Shown: one piece after another, positions 12,823 through 23,806 of the stretch
Numbering within the stretch: position 1 is the first letter of the stretch
Layout of the letters: each line of letters starts with the position of its first letter
DNA from: Dastarcus helophoroides
Lineage: Eukaryota; Arthropoda; Insecta; Coleoptera; Bothrideridae
DNA: 64,000 nucleotides
Reading direction: 5' to 3'
Assembly: GCA_028583605.1 (NCBI GenBank)
Contig: CM053333.1
Span: 33,005,051 to 33,069,050, forward strand
Notes under the pieces: generated by a model
The model's input: the letters and a program-made list of their open reading frames with translations, nothing else
The model's database searches: none
What the model was told of the DNA's origin: nothing
Program-made: the position numbers and the translations under genes

Positions 12823-12839
12823 AGGTGAACAGTTCACCT
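12823..12839. promoter_or_regulatory. 17-bp near-perfect palindrome AGGTGAACAGTTCACCT
   Basis: Two 8-bp arms, AGGTGAAC and GTTCACCT, flank one central base. The right arm continues into CACCTG, an E-box. The spacing differs from the classic ecdysone-response inverted repeat, so no factor is assigned. Confidence 0.5.
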
Positions 12840-13327
12840 GTTTTCTGCAAGAACTCTCACTGCTATGCTCCCGAAGAACTCACTCGAGACAGAGAAGTTA
12901 GAAACTAAATAAAAACAGCTGCGCGCGTGCTTTCTTAACAGAAAAGGTGCCGCATTAACAGGTGCTCACCAAAAACTATGATACCAATGAAACTTCTCTA
13001 AATCCATTCATTAAAATCACCGTATTGACTATCCTTTAGATAGACATTATCGTCTAGGTTATTTCAGTATCAAAATAACAGTTTCCTCATAAATAAAAAA
13101 TCAAAATAATTCGGACATTCTATTAAATAATATCTTTAATATTGTTAAAACAAGTTGTAACTAAATGACCGATTGATAGCAAAATCGTGTGTGTAAAAGT
13201 GAGGTGATAAATCAGGCGTATTAAAACTAAATCCCCATCGGTAACATTCTCTTCACATCAATCATTTTCGACAACTCTAATCGTTTTAACGATAACCCAA
13301 CTAGCCGCATCAACTGGTTCAAATTAA

Positions 13328-13754
13328 GCCTCCAAGCAAAAGGTCAAATTGAAGCCTGACGAGTGTAGTTCTTGTGGTAGTTGCTGCAGCGGTCCGCCGC
13401 TCAGCCAGTTTGTTTCTTCGGGGTGTACCACAGCAGCTGCCTTGGCTCCAAGTCCGGTGGTCGTGGGCTACAGCCTTGTTGGCGTGTACCCGTGCGCGGT
13501 GTGGAAACCGCGTGGTTGTAGCAGTCCACCACAAGGAGGTCCCGTGAGACCCGCCGTAGTTACTTCAGCCAGAACGCAGCCCTACCAATTGCCTCAACCA
13601 TCTATCAACAAAACTTGCACTTGCAACCAGAACGCCGGTAGGACCAACCCACAGGAAACAGCGTCAACAACGCAAATGCTCTTTGTGCCATTTAGTGTTC
13701 CTACCTTTGGGAATCCCCCCATGACGGCGACCACGAATAATTGCAGTCCTTCGA
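13328..13754 (+). CDS. Candidate internal exon of an unidentified cysteine-rich protein
   Basis: The frame is open from 13328 (after an in-frame TAA at 13325-13327) to 13825, with no ATG near its beginning; a usable acceptor is CAAAAG just before 13343. It reads as a Cys/Ser/Pro/Thr-rich, low-charge segment (KPDECSSCGSCCSGPP, then GYSLVGVYPCAVWKPRGC, then CTCNQNAGRTN). A good donor, AAG followed by GTGCGTAAAG, lies at 13754/13755, so the likely exon ends there and the tail to 13825 is intronic. Its GC content and codon use stand out from the AT-rich surroundings. I do not recognise the family. A chance frame in a GC-rich conserved element is the alternative; an antisense frame (13319-13534) looks less protein-like. 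Confidence 0.4.
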
Positions 13755-15137
13755 AGGTGCGTAAAGTTTTAATTTTGGGGGAGCTCGAAATAGCATGGCG
13801 CCTGTGCGTCACGCTTTGGTTTTGAGGTTATGTCACTCTATTGACTTAAAAAGCACATTGTAGGATGACAGTTGTCAAAATAACAAACAAAGATAGAGTG
13901 CCATGATATTTCAAGCTCTTTATGCGAACAATTCGGTGTGCGGATATTTCTATGGGCTACATGCTGAATTGCCTAGATGAAAGTTTTTTCTTTGGACACA
14001 GTTCAAAGTCTCGGACTTAAGCGAAAAAGCTGATTTTATTATCACGTGACGTGGTTTTGATTTAAGAAACTGTAAATGGTTTTTCTTCGGATCTTTTATT
14101 CCTTGGAAGAGAACAATTTTATTGATAAACTCATTCTAAATGGGTCTAATATTAAAATAATCTTGGTCATCAATTTATAAATAGTTATAGTTCGTATGAT
14201 CATCAACAGTAAGACTTTTTAAGGAAATACTACTGAGTTTCGTCTTTGGTGCAGTTGACTGAGTTACTGTGCTCTATCGTCTTGAGTTCTTAAGTATTAG
14301 TGCAACTTTTATTTCAGAAGCCTTCGCTCCTGATTGGAATTGACATAATCTTAGGTTTTAATTTTTTGTGTTTTTGTTTTACTTTCACTCCAGAAGAGGT
14401 TAGCTTTTGATTAAGTGGACTAGGTTATTACCACTGTTTTAATTTTTGGTTCCAACTTCACTTCAGAAGACTTTTCCATTTAGTAACTATAGACGAGAGC
14501 ATGGTAACTCAGTATGTCAACCATACTAGAAGCGAAATTCTTCCGAAAATAACAATAAATGGCACAAAAGGTAATACATATAAAGGGCAAGGTAACTTAA
14601 TATGTTAACCATACCACGGGCGAAATTCTTCAGAAGCGTTCGCCATTTTCGATTCGCAAAAATTTTTCCCTTAGTATTTTTGACATATTTTATTAAATTA
14701 TCATGCTTCTCTGCTTTACGTTTGTGTGTTTCAATTCCGTTGTTACTTAAGAAGAACTTCGCCCCTTATATGATTATTATATTGAGTTCATATGCTATAA
14801 CCTTGAAAACTAAATCAAAAAAATTCAAATTAAAACTTTATCGTTTCTAGATTTTTTCGAAAAATCCTAATGCTAATTCTAACTAACATATAAATGTAAA
14901 AGTAAGCTTCTTTGTTTGTCTGTCTGTCTCGCTATCTGAATGTCCACCTTGTTGGTCTCTCTGTCTGAGGGCCTACCTTGTCTGTCTCTCTACCTGTCAA
15001 CCTTTTTACAACGCAATCATTGAACCGAATTCGACGAAAACTGGTATGTTACCTGAATGCCAAGGCCATCTCTTATCCTAGAAAATTGTTATCAATACTA
15101 ATTTTATATCCAGAAAAAAATTACCGACATTAAAAGT
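13755..15137. other. AT-rich DNA with small dispersed hairpin repeats
   Basis: Two related 45-bp direct repeats lie at about 14502-14546 and 14590-14634, each containing an AGTATG/CATACT-type hairpin; the first is AGTATGTCAACCATACT at 14511-14527. A third member is at 5264-5280. A CTGT-rich stretch (14900-15000) is simple sequence. No gene was seen. Confidence 0.5.
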
Positions 15138-15401
15138 GGATAATAAGCCTTGTATATACGAATATATACAAGTTTATTACGATGCAATTGAAATCTAATT
15201 TCATTCGAATCTAATGAAAACTAGATTGCAATTGCAAAGTTCACGAAGATGAGGCAAAGCTTGTATCACGGGTTGCATCGCAACATCCATAGATACAAAA
15301 CGTCCTCGGCGTGACTTTACTTTTATCTAGTTGTGACAAATAACCAATTAAATGTTCTGTAATTAAACAGTCAGTTAAACGTGCTCCAAATTGAAAATAG
15401 G

Positions 15402-15466
15402 TACAACCGCAACCATAGACTAGTTTCGGCCTTCCTTGGCCTCATCAGCATGGTACAGTGGTTGTA
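15402..15466 (-). ncRNA. Type I hammerhead ribozyme, family A copy 1
   Basis: Read on the minus strand: core CUGAUGA (15448-15442); helix II GGCC/GGCC closing the loop AAGGAA; GAAAC (15427-15423); a two-pair helix III (A-C over G-U) with loop UA; then GUC. Predicted cleavage is between 15418 and 15417. Helix I pairs CAUG side and UAUGGU next to the cleavage site, then after an internal loop pairs UACAACC with GGUUGUA. All conserved core nucleotides are present. Confidence 0.92.
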
Positions 15467-15827
15467 TACACTTTCAACTTAAAGCCTTCAGTCAGCCGTA
15501 TAAATATCCAAGAGAGTAAACCCCCATTGGGTGACTTGTAACTGACTTTTAACTGTTTATGACGCAAACATTTTCGCTACATGCTAATTGAAGCATTCTT
15601 CTCTGCTGAGATAATGAGCCTTGTATATACGAATATATACAAATCTATTACGATGCAATTGAAATCTAATTTCATTAGAATCTAATGAAAATTAGATTGC
15701 AATTGCAAAATTCACCTTGTGTCACGGGTTGCATCGCAACATCCATAGATACAAACGTCCTCGGCTTGACTTTACTTTCATCTAGTTTTGACAAATAACC
15801 AATTAAATGTTCTGTAATTAAACAGGT

Positions 15828-15870
15828 AAAGAAGACCGAAACTGGTCTATGGTTGCGGTTGTACATATTT
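15828..15870 (+). ncRNA. Truncated family A hammerhead at the centre of the palindrome
   Basis: Only the 3' half remains: GACCGAAACTGGTCTATGG, with GAAAC, the cleavage triplet GTC and the 3' strand of helix I (GGTTGTA). The CUGAUGA side is missing, so it should be inactive in cis. It lies in the 55-bp loop between two arms that match (15809-15829 against 15885-15905). Confidence 0.8.
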
Positions 15871-16240
15871 TCAATTTTGAGCACGTTTACCTGTTTAATT
15901 ACAGAACATTTAATTGGTTATTTGTCAAAATTATATGAAAGTAAAGTCATTCCGAGGACTTTGTAGCTATGGATGTTGAGATGCAACCCGTGATACAAGG
16001 TGAACTTTGCAATTGCAATCTAGTTTTCATTAGATTCTAATGATATTAGATTTCAATTGCATCGGAATAAACTTGTATATATTTGTATATACAAGGCTTA
16101 TTATCTCAGCAGAGAAGAATGCTTTAATTAGCATGTGGCGAAAATGTTTGCGTAATAAAAAGCTAAAAGTCAGTTACAAGTCACCCAATACTTTCTTGGA
16201 TACTTATATGGCTGACTAAAGGCTTCAAGTTAAAAGTGTA

Positions 16241-16305
16241 TACAACCACCGTACCATGCTGATGAGGCCAAGGAAGGCCGAAACTAGTCTATGGTTGCGG
16301 TTGTA
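16241..16305 (+). ncRNA. Type I hammerhead ribozyme, family A copy 2
   Basis: CTGATGA at 16259-16265, helix II GGCC (16266-16269) with GGCC (16276-16279), GAAAC at 16280-16284, helix III A-C/G-U with loop TA, and GTC ending at 16289; predicted cleavage is after 16289. Helix I pairs ACCATG (16253-16258) with TATGGT (16290-16295), allowing a G-U at the first pair, and TACAACC (16241-16247) with GGTTGTA (16299-16305), with an internal loop between, as in natural fast-cleaving hammerheads. Confidence 0.95.
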
Positions 16306-16705
16306 CATATTTTCAATTTTAAGCACGTTTAACTGTTTAATTACAGAACATTTAATTGGTCATTTGTCAAAACTAGATGAAAGTAAAGTCACGCCGAGGA
16401 CGTTTGTATCAATGGATGTTGCGATGCAACCCTTGATACAAGCTTTGCCTCATCTTCGTGAACTTTGCAATTGCAATCTAGTTTTTATTAGATTCTAATG
16501 AAATTAGATTTTAATTGCATCGTAATAAACTTGTATATGTTCGTATATACAAGGCTTTTTATCTCAGCAGAGAAGAATGCTTCAATTAGCATGTGGCGAA
16601 AATGTTTGCGTAATAAACAGTTAAAAGTCAGTTACAAGTCACCCGTTGGAGGTTTACTCTCTTGGATACTTATACGACTGACTAACGGCTTCAAGTTAGA
16701 AGTGT

Positions 16706-16770
16706 ATACAACCACCGCACCATGCTGATGAGGCCAAGGAAGGCCGAAACTAGTCTATGGTTGCGGTTTT
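16706..16770 (+). ncRNA. Type I hammerhead ribozyme, family A copy 3
   Basis: CTGATGA at 16725-16731, the same helix II, GAAAC at 16746-16750, and GTC ending at 16755. The core is intact. The outer part of helix I is shortened because about 11 bases are deleted after 16768, leaving GGTT to pair with AACC. It is probably still able to fold, but with a weaker peripheral helix. Confidence 0.88.
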
Positions 16771-16830
16771 GATTTTGAGCACGTTCAACTTTTTAATTAC
16801 AGAACATTTAATTGGTTGTTTGTCAAAATT

Positions 16831-17720
16831 AAAAGTGGAACCAATCTGGGCTATAATGACCCTTTCTTTTATTAGAACTACTACACCACTGGTCCTAGAA
16901 GCTATTTTTATGATTTTTTGTGGTTTTATGTTGTTTTTTTTTTGCACAAATAGCCTTTCTTGTGATTTAATCCGTAAAATTACCCTATTATAAAATAAAT
17001 TGAGAAAAAAGCCAAGCTTTTGAGGAATAAATTTTGAGATGAAAGTCAGCTTTCTGAGAAAAAAAAATTAAACAATCATTTCAAGTCAAAATCCAACCAG
17101 GCGAATTTCTCAATAAACAGTTAAATTTTCAGAGGGGAAAATGTCGACATTTGGAAAAAGAAGAATTTTTGAAATTTGGAACAAAGTACCAATTCAATAC
17201 AACGTCGAATTTAAGAAAAATGCAAACTTTTTGATAAAAACATTGAAAAGAAATTCCAAATTTCCAAAAAAGACCACTTTTAAAAAAGATGTAATTCAAA
17301 TTTTCAGAACAAATTTTTTGTAGTATAGTAGATAAAACTTTCCAAAAGAGACGAATTTTGGGGAAAGTCAAAATATCAATAAACAATAATAAATGTCAAG
17401 AAAAAAGCCGAAATATAAGAGGATAAATTTTAAGAGAAATGTCGGAACGGTAGGAAATGGCAAATTTTAGACAACAAATAAGAAATTCGAATTAAAAAAA
17501 AATTGAAAACCAATTTTTCAATAATTGACGAAATTTGAAAAAGAAACAAATTTTGAATACAGAAAAAATCAAAATTTCGAGAAAAAGACTAGATTTAGAA
17601 AAAAAATCTTAATTATTTAGAGAAAGCAATATTTTGAAATAAATGTAGAATTCTGAAGAAATTACTTTACAAAACGAAAAGTGTAAATTTTTGAATATTA
17701 ACCAATTTAATAATATTAAC
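16831..17720. repeat. A-rich degenerate repeat (GTCGAAATTT superfamily)
   Basis: From about 17000 the sequence is a drifting set of 17-20 bp motifs such as AAAAATTTTGAATA and TTGGAAAAAGAAG. It shares the theme seen at 20.4-20.8, 24.7-25.6, 27.2-30.5, 37.8-40.6 and 48.2-53.1 kb. The short frames in it are not believable genes. Confidence 0.55.
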
Positions 17721-19444
17721 AAAAAAATACAGTTTCAGTTTTGTTGTTATCCAATACAAAATCAACAACGGTTTTTATCATATAAAATTAATTTTAAAAG
17801 GGAGGAAACAAGATTTTCTTCCACTGATGGCTTTATTGATTAACTTTGACTTGAAAGCTTCTAATTCACACCGCTTAAACGATAACAATTTAATCACAAT
17901 TTGATCAAATCTAAAATACTTCTATTACACAATTTCTTCTATTTTTACTGACTAATGAGTAACGAGGCTGCGAATTCAGTGAAAAAGTGACAAAACTAAA
18001 ATTGTTTGAGTGCATTAAATTAGAGGACAAACGAAATTTAGAACAAGTCTGTTTAATGAGGCTTTGATTGAAAAGGAAATTGAAAAAGGCACCAACCTTT
18101 TTTCCGCGTGGGAGTGCGTATCTTATGAAAGTTCTCCGGGCTTTAGTGAAATGCACGATAAAAAGATTTGTTCCCGAATCCCGTATTTGAACGGATCAAA
18201 AATTTGGTTGTAGAAAATATAAAACTTTATTTGGTGAGATAAGCAAACAGATTCCGATTTACGGTGTGTTTTTTAGGAGAGGCGCAAAGGGCGAATTGCA
18301 TTGAAATCACCTTAATCGGGACGAGAAAAGTTTTGCCTTACATTTTGTTATCGAGCTGGGCTACACGTCTAAACTAGATTTTTCTTAAACGAATTTTCCA
18401 GTTTTTTTTACAACGCTTTTGGTGTATGCTATTTTTCTAAATTAAAAAGCCATGTAAGCTAATGTTATCTTTATTTGGTTAGACTATTCCTGCTCGCCGA
18501 ATGTTTTAACAAATTTTACCACCAAGCGAAATATTTTCATAAGTTTTTTCGGTCAACGGTTGCGTAATTAGTGTGAAGTTTTCCTTTAGCGTTTACTACT
18601 AAATTTAGGTTATAATGTCGATCAATTCCATCAAGTAAGGGTTGAAAACAGTGTACAAATTAGGGCCAATTAGAGTTTGAAGAATACGGGAGGTATCCGG
18701 TGACGTGATTGACTCTTTTGTGAATTTCGGGCCACCTTTTTATATTTTAATAACGGCTATTTGTGGACCAAGATGCTGTCAAATTACAAAAAGACCCATA
18801 AATCTTAAATGGATTTCCCCCAAGCTGTCGCCTCTTTAAGATGGCATCCAAAAATATATCAATAACAAATTAAGACCCTCCGCTGGCGGAAGGGTTGTCA
18901 AGAAAAAACATCGACGTTTCTGTAAAATTATAAGTCATTTCTTTTCAGTCGAAATCCAGCCGTGGGCCGCGAAATGATTAATAGCCTTTCTAATCAAGTG
19001 GTTCAGTGATTTTTCATTAATATCGTTTCGGATAACCAGTGAGATGTTGATGAGTATTTGGCGAAGTCTTCCGCTTAGAAAAACAAACGTTTATACAGCG
19101 TCTACATTGAGAATAAACCCGATGCTCTAGAGATTAATATTGAAAACTTGTTACGCCCTAAGAAAGATCTTACATCACTCCCACATTTTAAATTTTATCA
19201 GGAAAGCCTGCTACGTGCTCAAAGATACCGGAATAACAACTTTGTTTGATTAGTTTTTTTATTCAAGCTTTTGTTTGATTTTCCTAATACAAAAAACGCT
19301 CGAATGAATACAGGCAATGCTCATGCAAGGATAAAATAAAATAAATCAGAAGCAATGAGAGTGCTACTTAGTCATGAAACAGAAAAATATTACTTTAAAA
19401 GTCATTTAACGCTTGATGACACACACTGAAATAATATTGAGCCC
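17721..19444. other. Single-copy-looking DNA, no gene seen
   Basis: Moderately AT-rich with several CpG-containing stretches, for example 18290-18370. No frame, RNA fold or repeat could be supported. Confidence 0.45.
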
Positions 19445-19783
19445 CCGTGATTTTATCTTCGCAGAATTCACATATACTTTTTTTTTTTAATATTTAAAAG
19501 GACATACTGTTAAGGGCTTATCGGTTCAAATTGATTATTAAACACTTGCTGAATAATACCCACTTTATTTTCAAACTAAACTCGGATCACTACAACTAAA
19601 TAATTAACTCACTTATTGAATTTTAACTACTAACTCAGCAATTACACTGACTGACTCTAACTAACTCGAGGGAAAGGCGACCGCCTTATATAGTTTTGGC
19701 TCCCAGGTTCTAGAAAAATCTCTCAGCTAAGGCTTATCGTTTGCCGAAATTTCTGGAATGCTTATCTGCCTTTTGTTTCGTGA
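19445..19783 (+). mobile_element. LTR copy, 3'-truncated, with its left flank (first of a tandem duplication)
   Basis: The left flank (TTTTATCTTCGCAGAATTC, then a T run and AATATTTAAAAGGACATAC) is followed at 19508 by TGTTAAGGGCTTATCGGTTC, the 5' end of the LTR family also seen at 36070. A TATA-like TTATATAGTTTTGGC follows. The copy stops at about 19778 where the left flank repeats, so flank plus LTR was duplicated as a block of about 338 bp. Confidence 0.8.
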
Positions 19784-20189
19784 TTTTATCTTCGGAGAAT
19801 TCACATATACTTTTTTTTTAATATTTAAAAGAACATACTGTTGCGGGCTTACCGCCTCGAATAGATTATTAAACACTTGCTGACTAATACCCACTTTATT
19901 TTCAAACTAAACTCGGATCACTACAACTAAATAATTAACTAACTTATTGAATTTTAATTACTAACTCACTAATTACACTGACTGACTCTAACTTAAGGGA
20001 AAGGCGACCGTCTTATATAGTTTTGGCTCCCAGGTTCTAGAAAAATCCCTCAGCTAAGGCTTATCGTTTGCCGAAATTTCTGGAACGCTTATCTGCCGTT
20101 TGCTTCGTTATCGCGGCCGCCTTCCCCTTATCAAATCTTTCTAGAAAATTTTCTTACGTACTAAATTCTATAATTTACATTTCGTTACA
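19784..20189 (+). mobile_element. Second tandem LTR copy with left flank, 3' end complete
   Basis: The repeated flank (19784-19838) leads to TGTTGCGGGCTTACCG at 19839, and the copy runs to ATTTCGTTACA at 20189. The ends are TG and CA. The bases outside (CATAC on the left, ATATT on the right) do not match, in keeping with duplication after insertion. There is no internal protein region. Confidence 0.8.
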
Positions 20190-21652
20190 ATATTAAAGAA
20201 AAAAATGTGAATGTAAGACTGAAATTTAAAAAATTAAAAAAAAAACTATTTAAATGTTTAGAAGTTTCGACTTTTGTCTTTTGGCTTAAAGTTGGAATTT
20301 TTTCTGTCCTCAATTGGAGGACAAGGATCAATCTAAATCCCTGCAACTTCTTTAAGGTTGTTCTGCCTGACTTCTGATGGGAACTCTATGACTATGTAAA
20401 AATCATAAATTTTAACAAACACTTTTTAGTAAAACTCTCGAAAAGAGAATCGAAATATTTATGCAAAAAACCGTTTAAATAGTCATCGAAATTCTTAGGC
20501 AATTTTTACAAAAATAAAATTCTTTGTGAGTGGATTGAACATAAAAAAAATATGTCAACACTTTAAGAAAAACATTTTAATTTCCAGAGAATATTGGAAA
20601 AAAACATTTGTAGAGAAAAATTTCAAAAAAACTTTCAATATTAATGTTTAAGAAAATTATTTTCGAGAAAAATTGGAGCTTTTTAAACTCTTCATAAAAA
20701 CCTTTTCGAGAAAAATGGAAATTTCCAAAAAAGAATCGAAAATTTAAAAAAAAATCCAAATTTCGAAAAAATGTAGAATTGAGGAGACTTTGGGGAAAAA
20801 TGAAGCTTCCTTTAAAAAAAATGCTTTCACAAGTCCAGTTTTATCGCTTAATTGCTATACAGACGATTACTCTAAAGAAAAACTAAAACATTGAAAAAGA
20901 AATGAGATTCCTAAACATTTTTTTTTCAAATGATATTAGTTCTATCTTCAAATAATATTATATAAAAAAAGCAATCAGTGAAACCTCAAATAATATCTTT
21001 GTAATCGAGATAAATAAGATCATTTGGTTGAACTGTATCTTTAAAGAGATTTTCCATCAGTTTCAAAAAAATCTTCTTAGAAGCAGAGCTGTTGCTAGGA
21101 TTTATTTTAAGGGGAAAAGGAATTTTACAACTATATAATCAACACTATTTTTAGATTGTAGAGCTAGTGCTCTTTGACAACGTTGCAAAAAATGGGAAGG
21201 ATCGCTTTTTCCTTAAAGGACCTATCGGACCTTCGCGTACTAGTGGGACCTACTGTGTATAAAAATCGTATTTTTTTTAATTTGATGTATTTAAATTTGA
21301 AACATGTCGCAACAATGGAGGGTATTTTGCTTTAATGTTTAAAACATTTTCTTAGAGTCATAGAAAATGTGACTCAAGTTTTAGTCAAGATTAAGTTAAT
21401 ATGCATGATCCTTTCGTGATATGAACATGTTTAATAAGAATTGAAAACTTTTTCTTTCCTAGTAGAAAGCTACTTAGAAAGCTACTAGGAAGGAGAGAGC
21501 TACTAGAAAAGAAAAGATTTTTTTTTAATTGAGAATTAAGAAAAAATAAAATGGGACATTGCCTAAAGAGAAAACACACAAGTTGATATCTTATCACCTC
21601 CCAACACAAAAATGTCAGTGTTAAATTCTAGTAATCATGTAGTTTAAATTAT
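20190..21652. other. AT-rich DNA, partly A-rich degenerate repeat (20400-20830)
   Basis: 20400-20830 carries AAAAATTTCGAAAA-type motifs of the window-wide superfamily. The rest is unique-looking. No gene was seen. Confidence 0.45.
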
Positions 21653-21653
21653 A

Positions 21654-21736
<83 letters not shown>

Positions 21737-21737
21737 T
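21653..21737. repeat. (ATT)n microsatellite
   Basis: About 27 uninterrupted ATT units. Confidence 0.98.
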
Positions 21738-22821
21738 AAATATATAAGAAACTCTTGGATTGCATATTTCGATAATATCAAATCAAATCAAGCCGAAATT
21801 TTGAGATAAAAGATAAATTTAAGAGAACACTGTGTTGCAACGCTAACTTGTTTTGACACGACCTTGAGTTCAAGTGACATTGAATGCACGCGACCTTGAC
21901 CCCATGTGACCTTCAGCTCACGTAACTGCGAAACAGCATAATCTTAAATTCAAGTGACCTTGATTTTTCGACGACTTTGAACGCACGTGACTCTGCGATC
22001 ATGTGACCTTGAACTCAGATGATCTTAAATTTACGCGATCCTGAGCTCGTATGATCTTCAACTCATATCACCTGTACCTCTGGTGACTCTGACCTAACGT
22101 GACCTTGATCGCACGTGACCTTGACCCACATGACCTCGATCACACATGACCTCGATCACACATGACCTTGATCACACATGACCTTGATCACACATGACCT
22201 TGATCACACATACCTTGACTGCACGCAACCTTGACCGAACGCGACCTTGACTGCACGTTATCTTGACCGTACATGACCTTCACCGCACGTGACGTTGACC
22301 GCGCATAACCTTGACCCCATGTGACTTTCACCTTACATGACCTTGACCCAATCTGATCTTGACCGCACGTGATCTTGAACATACGTGACGTTGACATCAT
22401 ATAACCTTGACTATGAATGACCATGGGACTTTGACCTATATGACCTTGATTGCACATTAACTTGAGTTTATGTGATCTTGACTGCACGTGATCTTAACTA
22501 TACATGAAGTTGACATCATATGACCTTGACTATGCGTGACCATGCGTGACCTTGTCTGCACGATACCTTGGCCACACGTTACCTTGATCACATGTGACCT
22601 TGACCGCATATGGCCTTGACTGCACATGATCTTAAGTCTATGTGACCTTGAGCTCATGTGACCTTCACTCAATGTGACCTTAACCGCACGTGATTTTGAC
22701 TATATGTGACGTTGACATCATATGACCATGACCATGCGTGACTTTAAACTTATATGACCTTGAATTCACGTTCTCTTGGACCGCGTGACTTTGAAATCAA
22801 GTGATATCAAACCCCTGTAAC

Positions 22822-22890
22822 GTTTATTAATTTTATTTTACATTTCTTCGGCCTAGTTTGGAAATATTTAAATTTTTATTGTCAACAAAC
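22822..22890 (+). repeat. Family D half-element
   Basis: Matches the left arm of the 23571-23699 palindrome, with GTTTATTAATTTTATTTTAC then TTCGGCCTAGTTTGGAAAT. Related copies are at 62549-62660 and 63832-63935. Confidence 0.8.
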
Positions 22891-23570
22891 CTTGGTCGCA
22901 CGTTACCTTGATCACATGTGACCTTGACCGCATAGGGCCTTGATTGCACATGACCTTGAGTCTATGTGACTTTGAGCTCACATGACCTTCACTCAATGTG
23001 ACCCTAACCGCACGTGATTTTGACTATATGTGACGTTGACATCATATGACTTTGACCATGCGTGACCATGCGTGACCTTGTCTGCACGATGCCTTGGCCG
23101 CACCTTGCTCACATGTGACCTTGACCGCATGTGGCCTTGATTGCATATGACCTAGAACCTATGTGACCTTGAGGTCACATGACTTTGATCCAATGTAACC
23201 TTAATTGCACGTGATCTTGACTAAATGTGACGTTGACATTATATGACCTTGACCATGCGTGCCCTCGTCTGCACGCTACCTTGGCCGCACGTTACCTTCA
23301 CCACATGTGACCTTGACCGCATATGGCCTTGATTGCACATGATCTTAAATCAATGTGACTTTGATCTCATGTGACCTTTACCACACCTAACCTTGGTCAC
23401 ACATGATCTTGACCATACGCGATGTTGATCGCATATGACCTTGGCCCCACGTAACCGTAACCTCGAGCAAACCTGACCTTGAACTTAAGTAAACTTCAGC
23501 TTGCATGACCTTAAACTTATATGACCTTGAGTTCACCTTCTCTTGGATCGCGTGACTGAGATCAAGTAAC

Positions 23571-23735
23571 GTTTATTAATTTTATTTTACATTTTTTCGG
23601 CCCAGTTTGGAAATATTTAAATTTTTATTGTCAACAAACAATAAAAATTTAAATATTACCAAACTGAGCCGAAGAAATGTTAAAATAAAATCAATAAACA
23701 TAATATTTCCGGTCAATAAGAGTTCATCATGAAGA
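23571..23735. mobile_element. Family D palindromic element (foldback or MITE-like)
   Basis: The left arm (23571-23631) and right arm (23638-23699) are inverted copies over about 61 bp, centred on CAACAA. The right side continues with TAATATTTCCGGTCAATAAG and GTTCATCATGAAGAAT, which match, inverted, the copies at 62549 and 63832. It has no coding capacity. Its inverted dimer form resembles foldback elements. Confidence 0.8.
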
Positions 23736-23806
23736 ATAAACCTCCGTAACATTGAGTTAGCATTACTTTGAACCCAAATGACCTTAAGTTTACGTGGCCA
23801 TGAACT

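Larger units (their letters stand above)
12420..12850 (+). promoter_or_regulatory. CpG-rich block, possible promoter or first-exon region
   Basis: This stretch is clearly richer in G+C and CpG than the flanks, with runs such as GCGGTCGCGGCGGCTACGG and CTAGCGCGCGCGTTGC. It ends with a 17-bp palindrome (12823-12839). It sits about 500 bp upstream of the open exon at 13328-13754, which would suit a promoter or 5' exon, but no TATA or initiator assignment is secure. A conserved non-coding element is an alternative. Confidence 0.35.
15138..16830. mobile_element. Family A: head-to-head array of hammerhead ribozyme monomers (retrozyme-like)
   Basis: About 1.5 monomers on the minus strand (15138-15829) face about two monomers on the plus strand (15885-16830). 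Positions p and about 31714-p match, giving a palindrome of roughly 1.43 kb. Landmarks repeated in every unit are TTAATTACAGAACATTTAAT, GATGCAATTGAAATCTAAT, CTTGTATATACGAATATA and the hammerhead. The two intact plus-strand ribozymes have CTGATGA at 16259 and 16725, so the monomer is 466 bp. There is no protein-coding frame. Known small metazoan retrozymes are short tandem repeats with type I hammerheads that yield circular RNAs; this array fits that description, although the palindrome is unusual. A hammerhead-bearing satellite without transposition is the alternative. Confidence 0.88.

Noticed and set aside
14892..15000. CTGT-rich stretch that looked like a terminal region of a transposon
   Set aside because: No matching inverted or direct end was found; it is best treated as simple sequence.
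22188..22672. Minus-strand frames of 71-99 codons rich in Ser, Gln, Gly, His
   Set aside because: They are translations of the 16-bp TGACCTTGA satellite.
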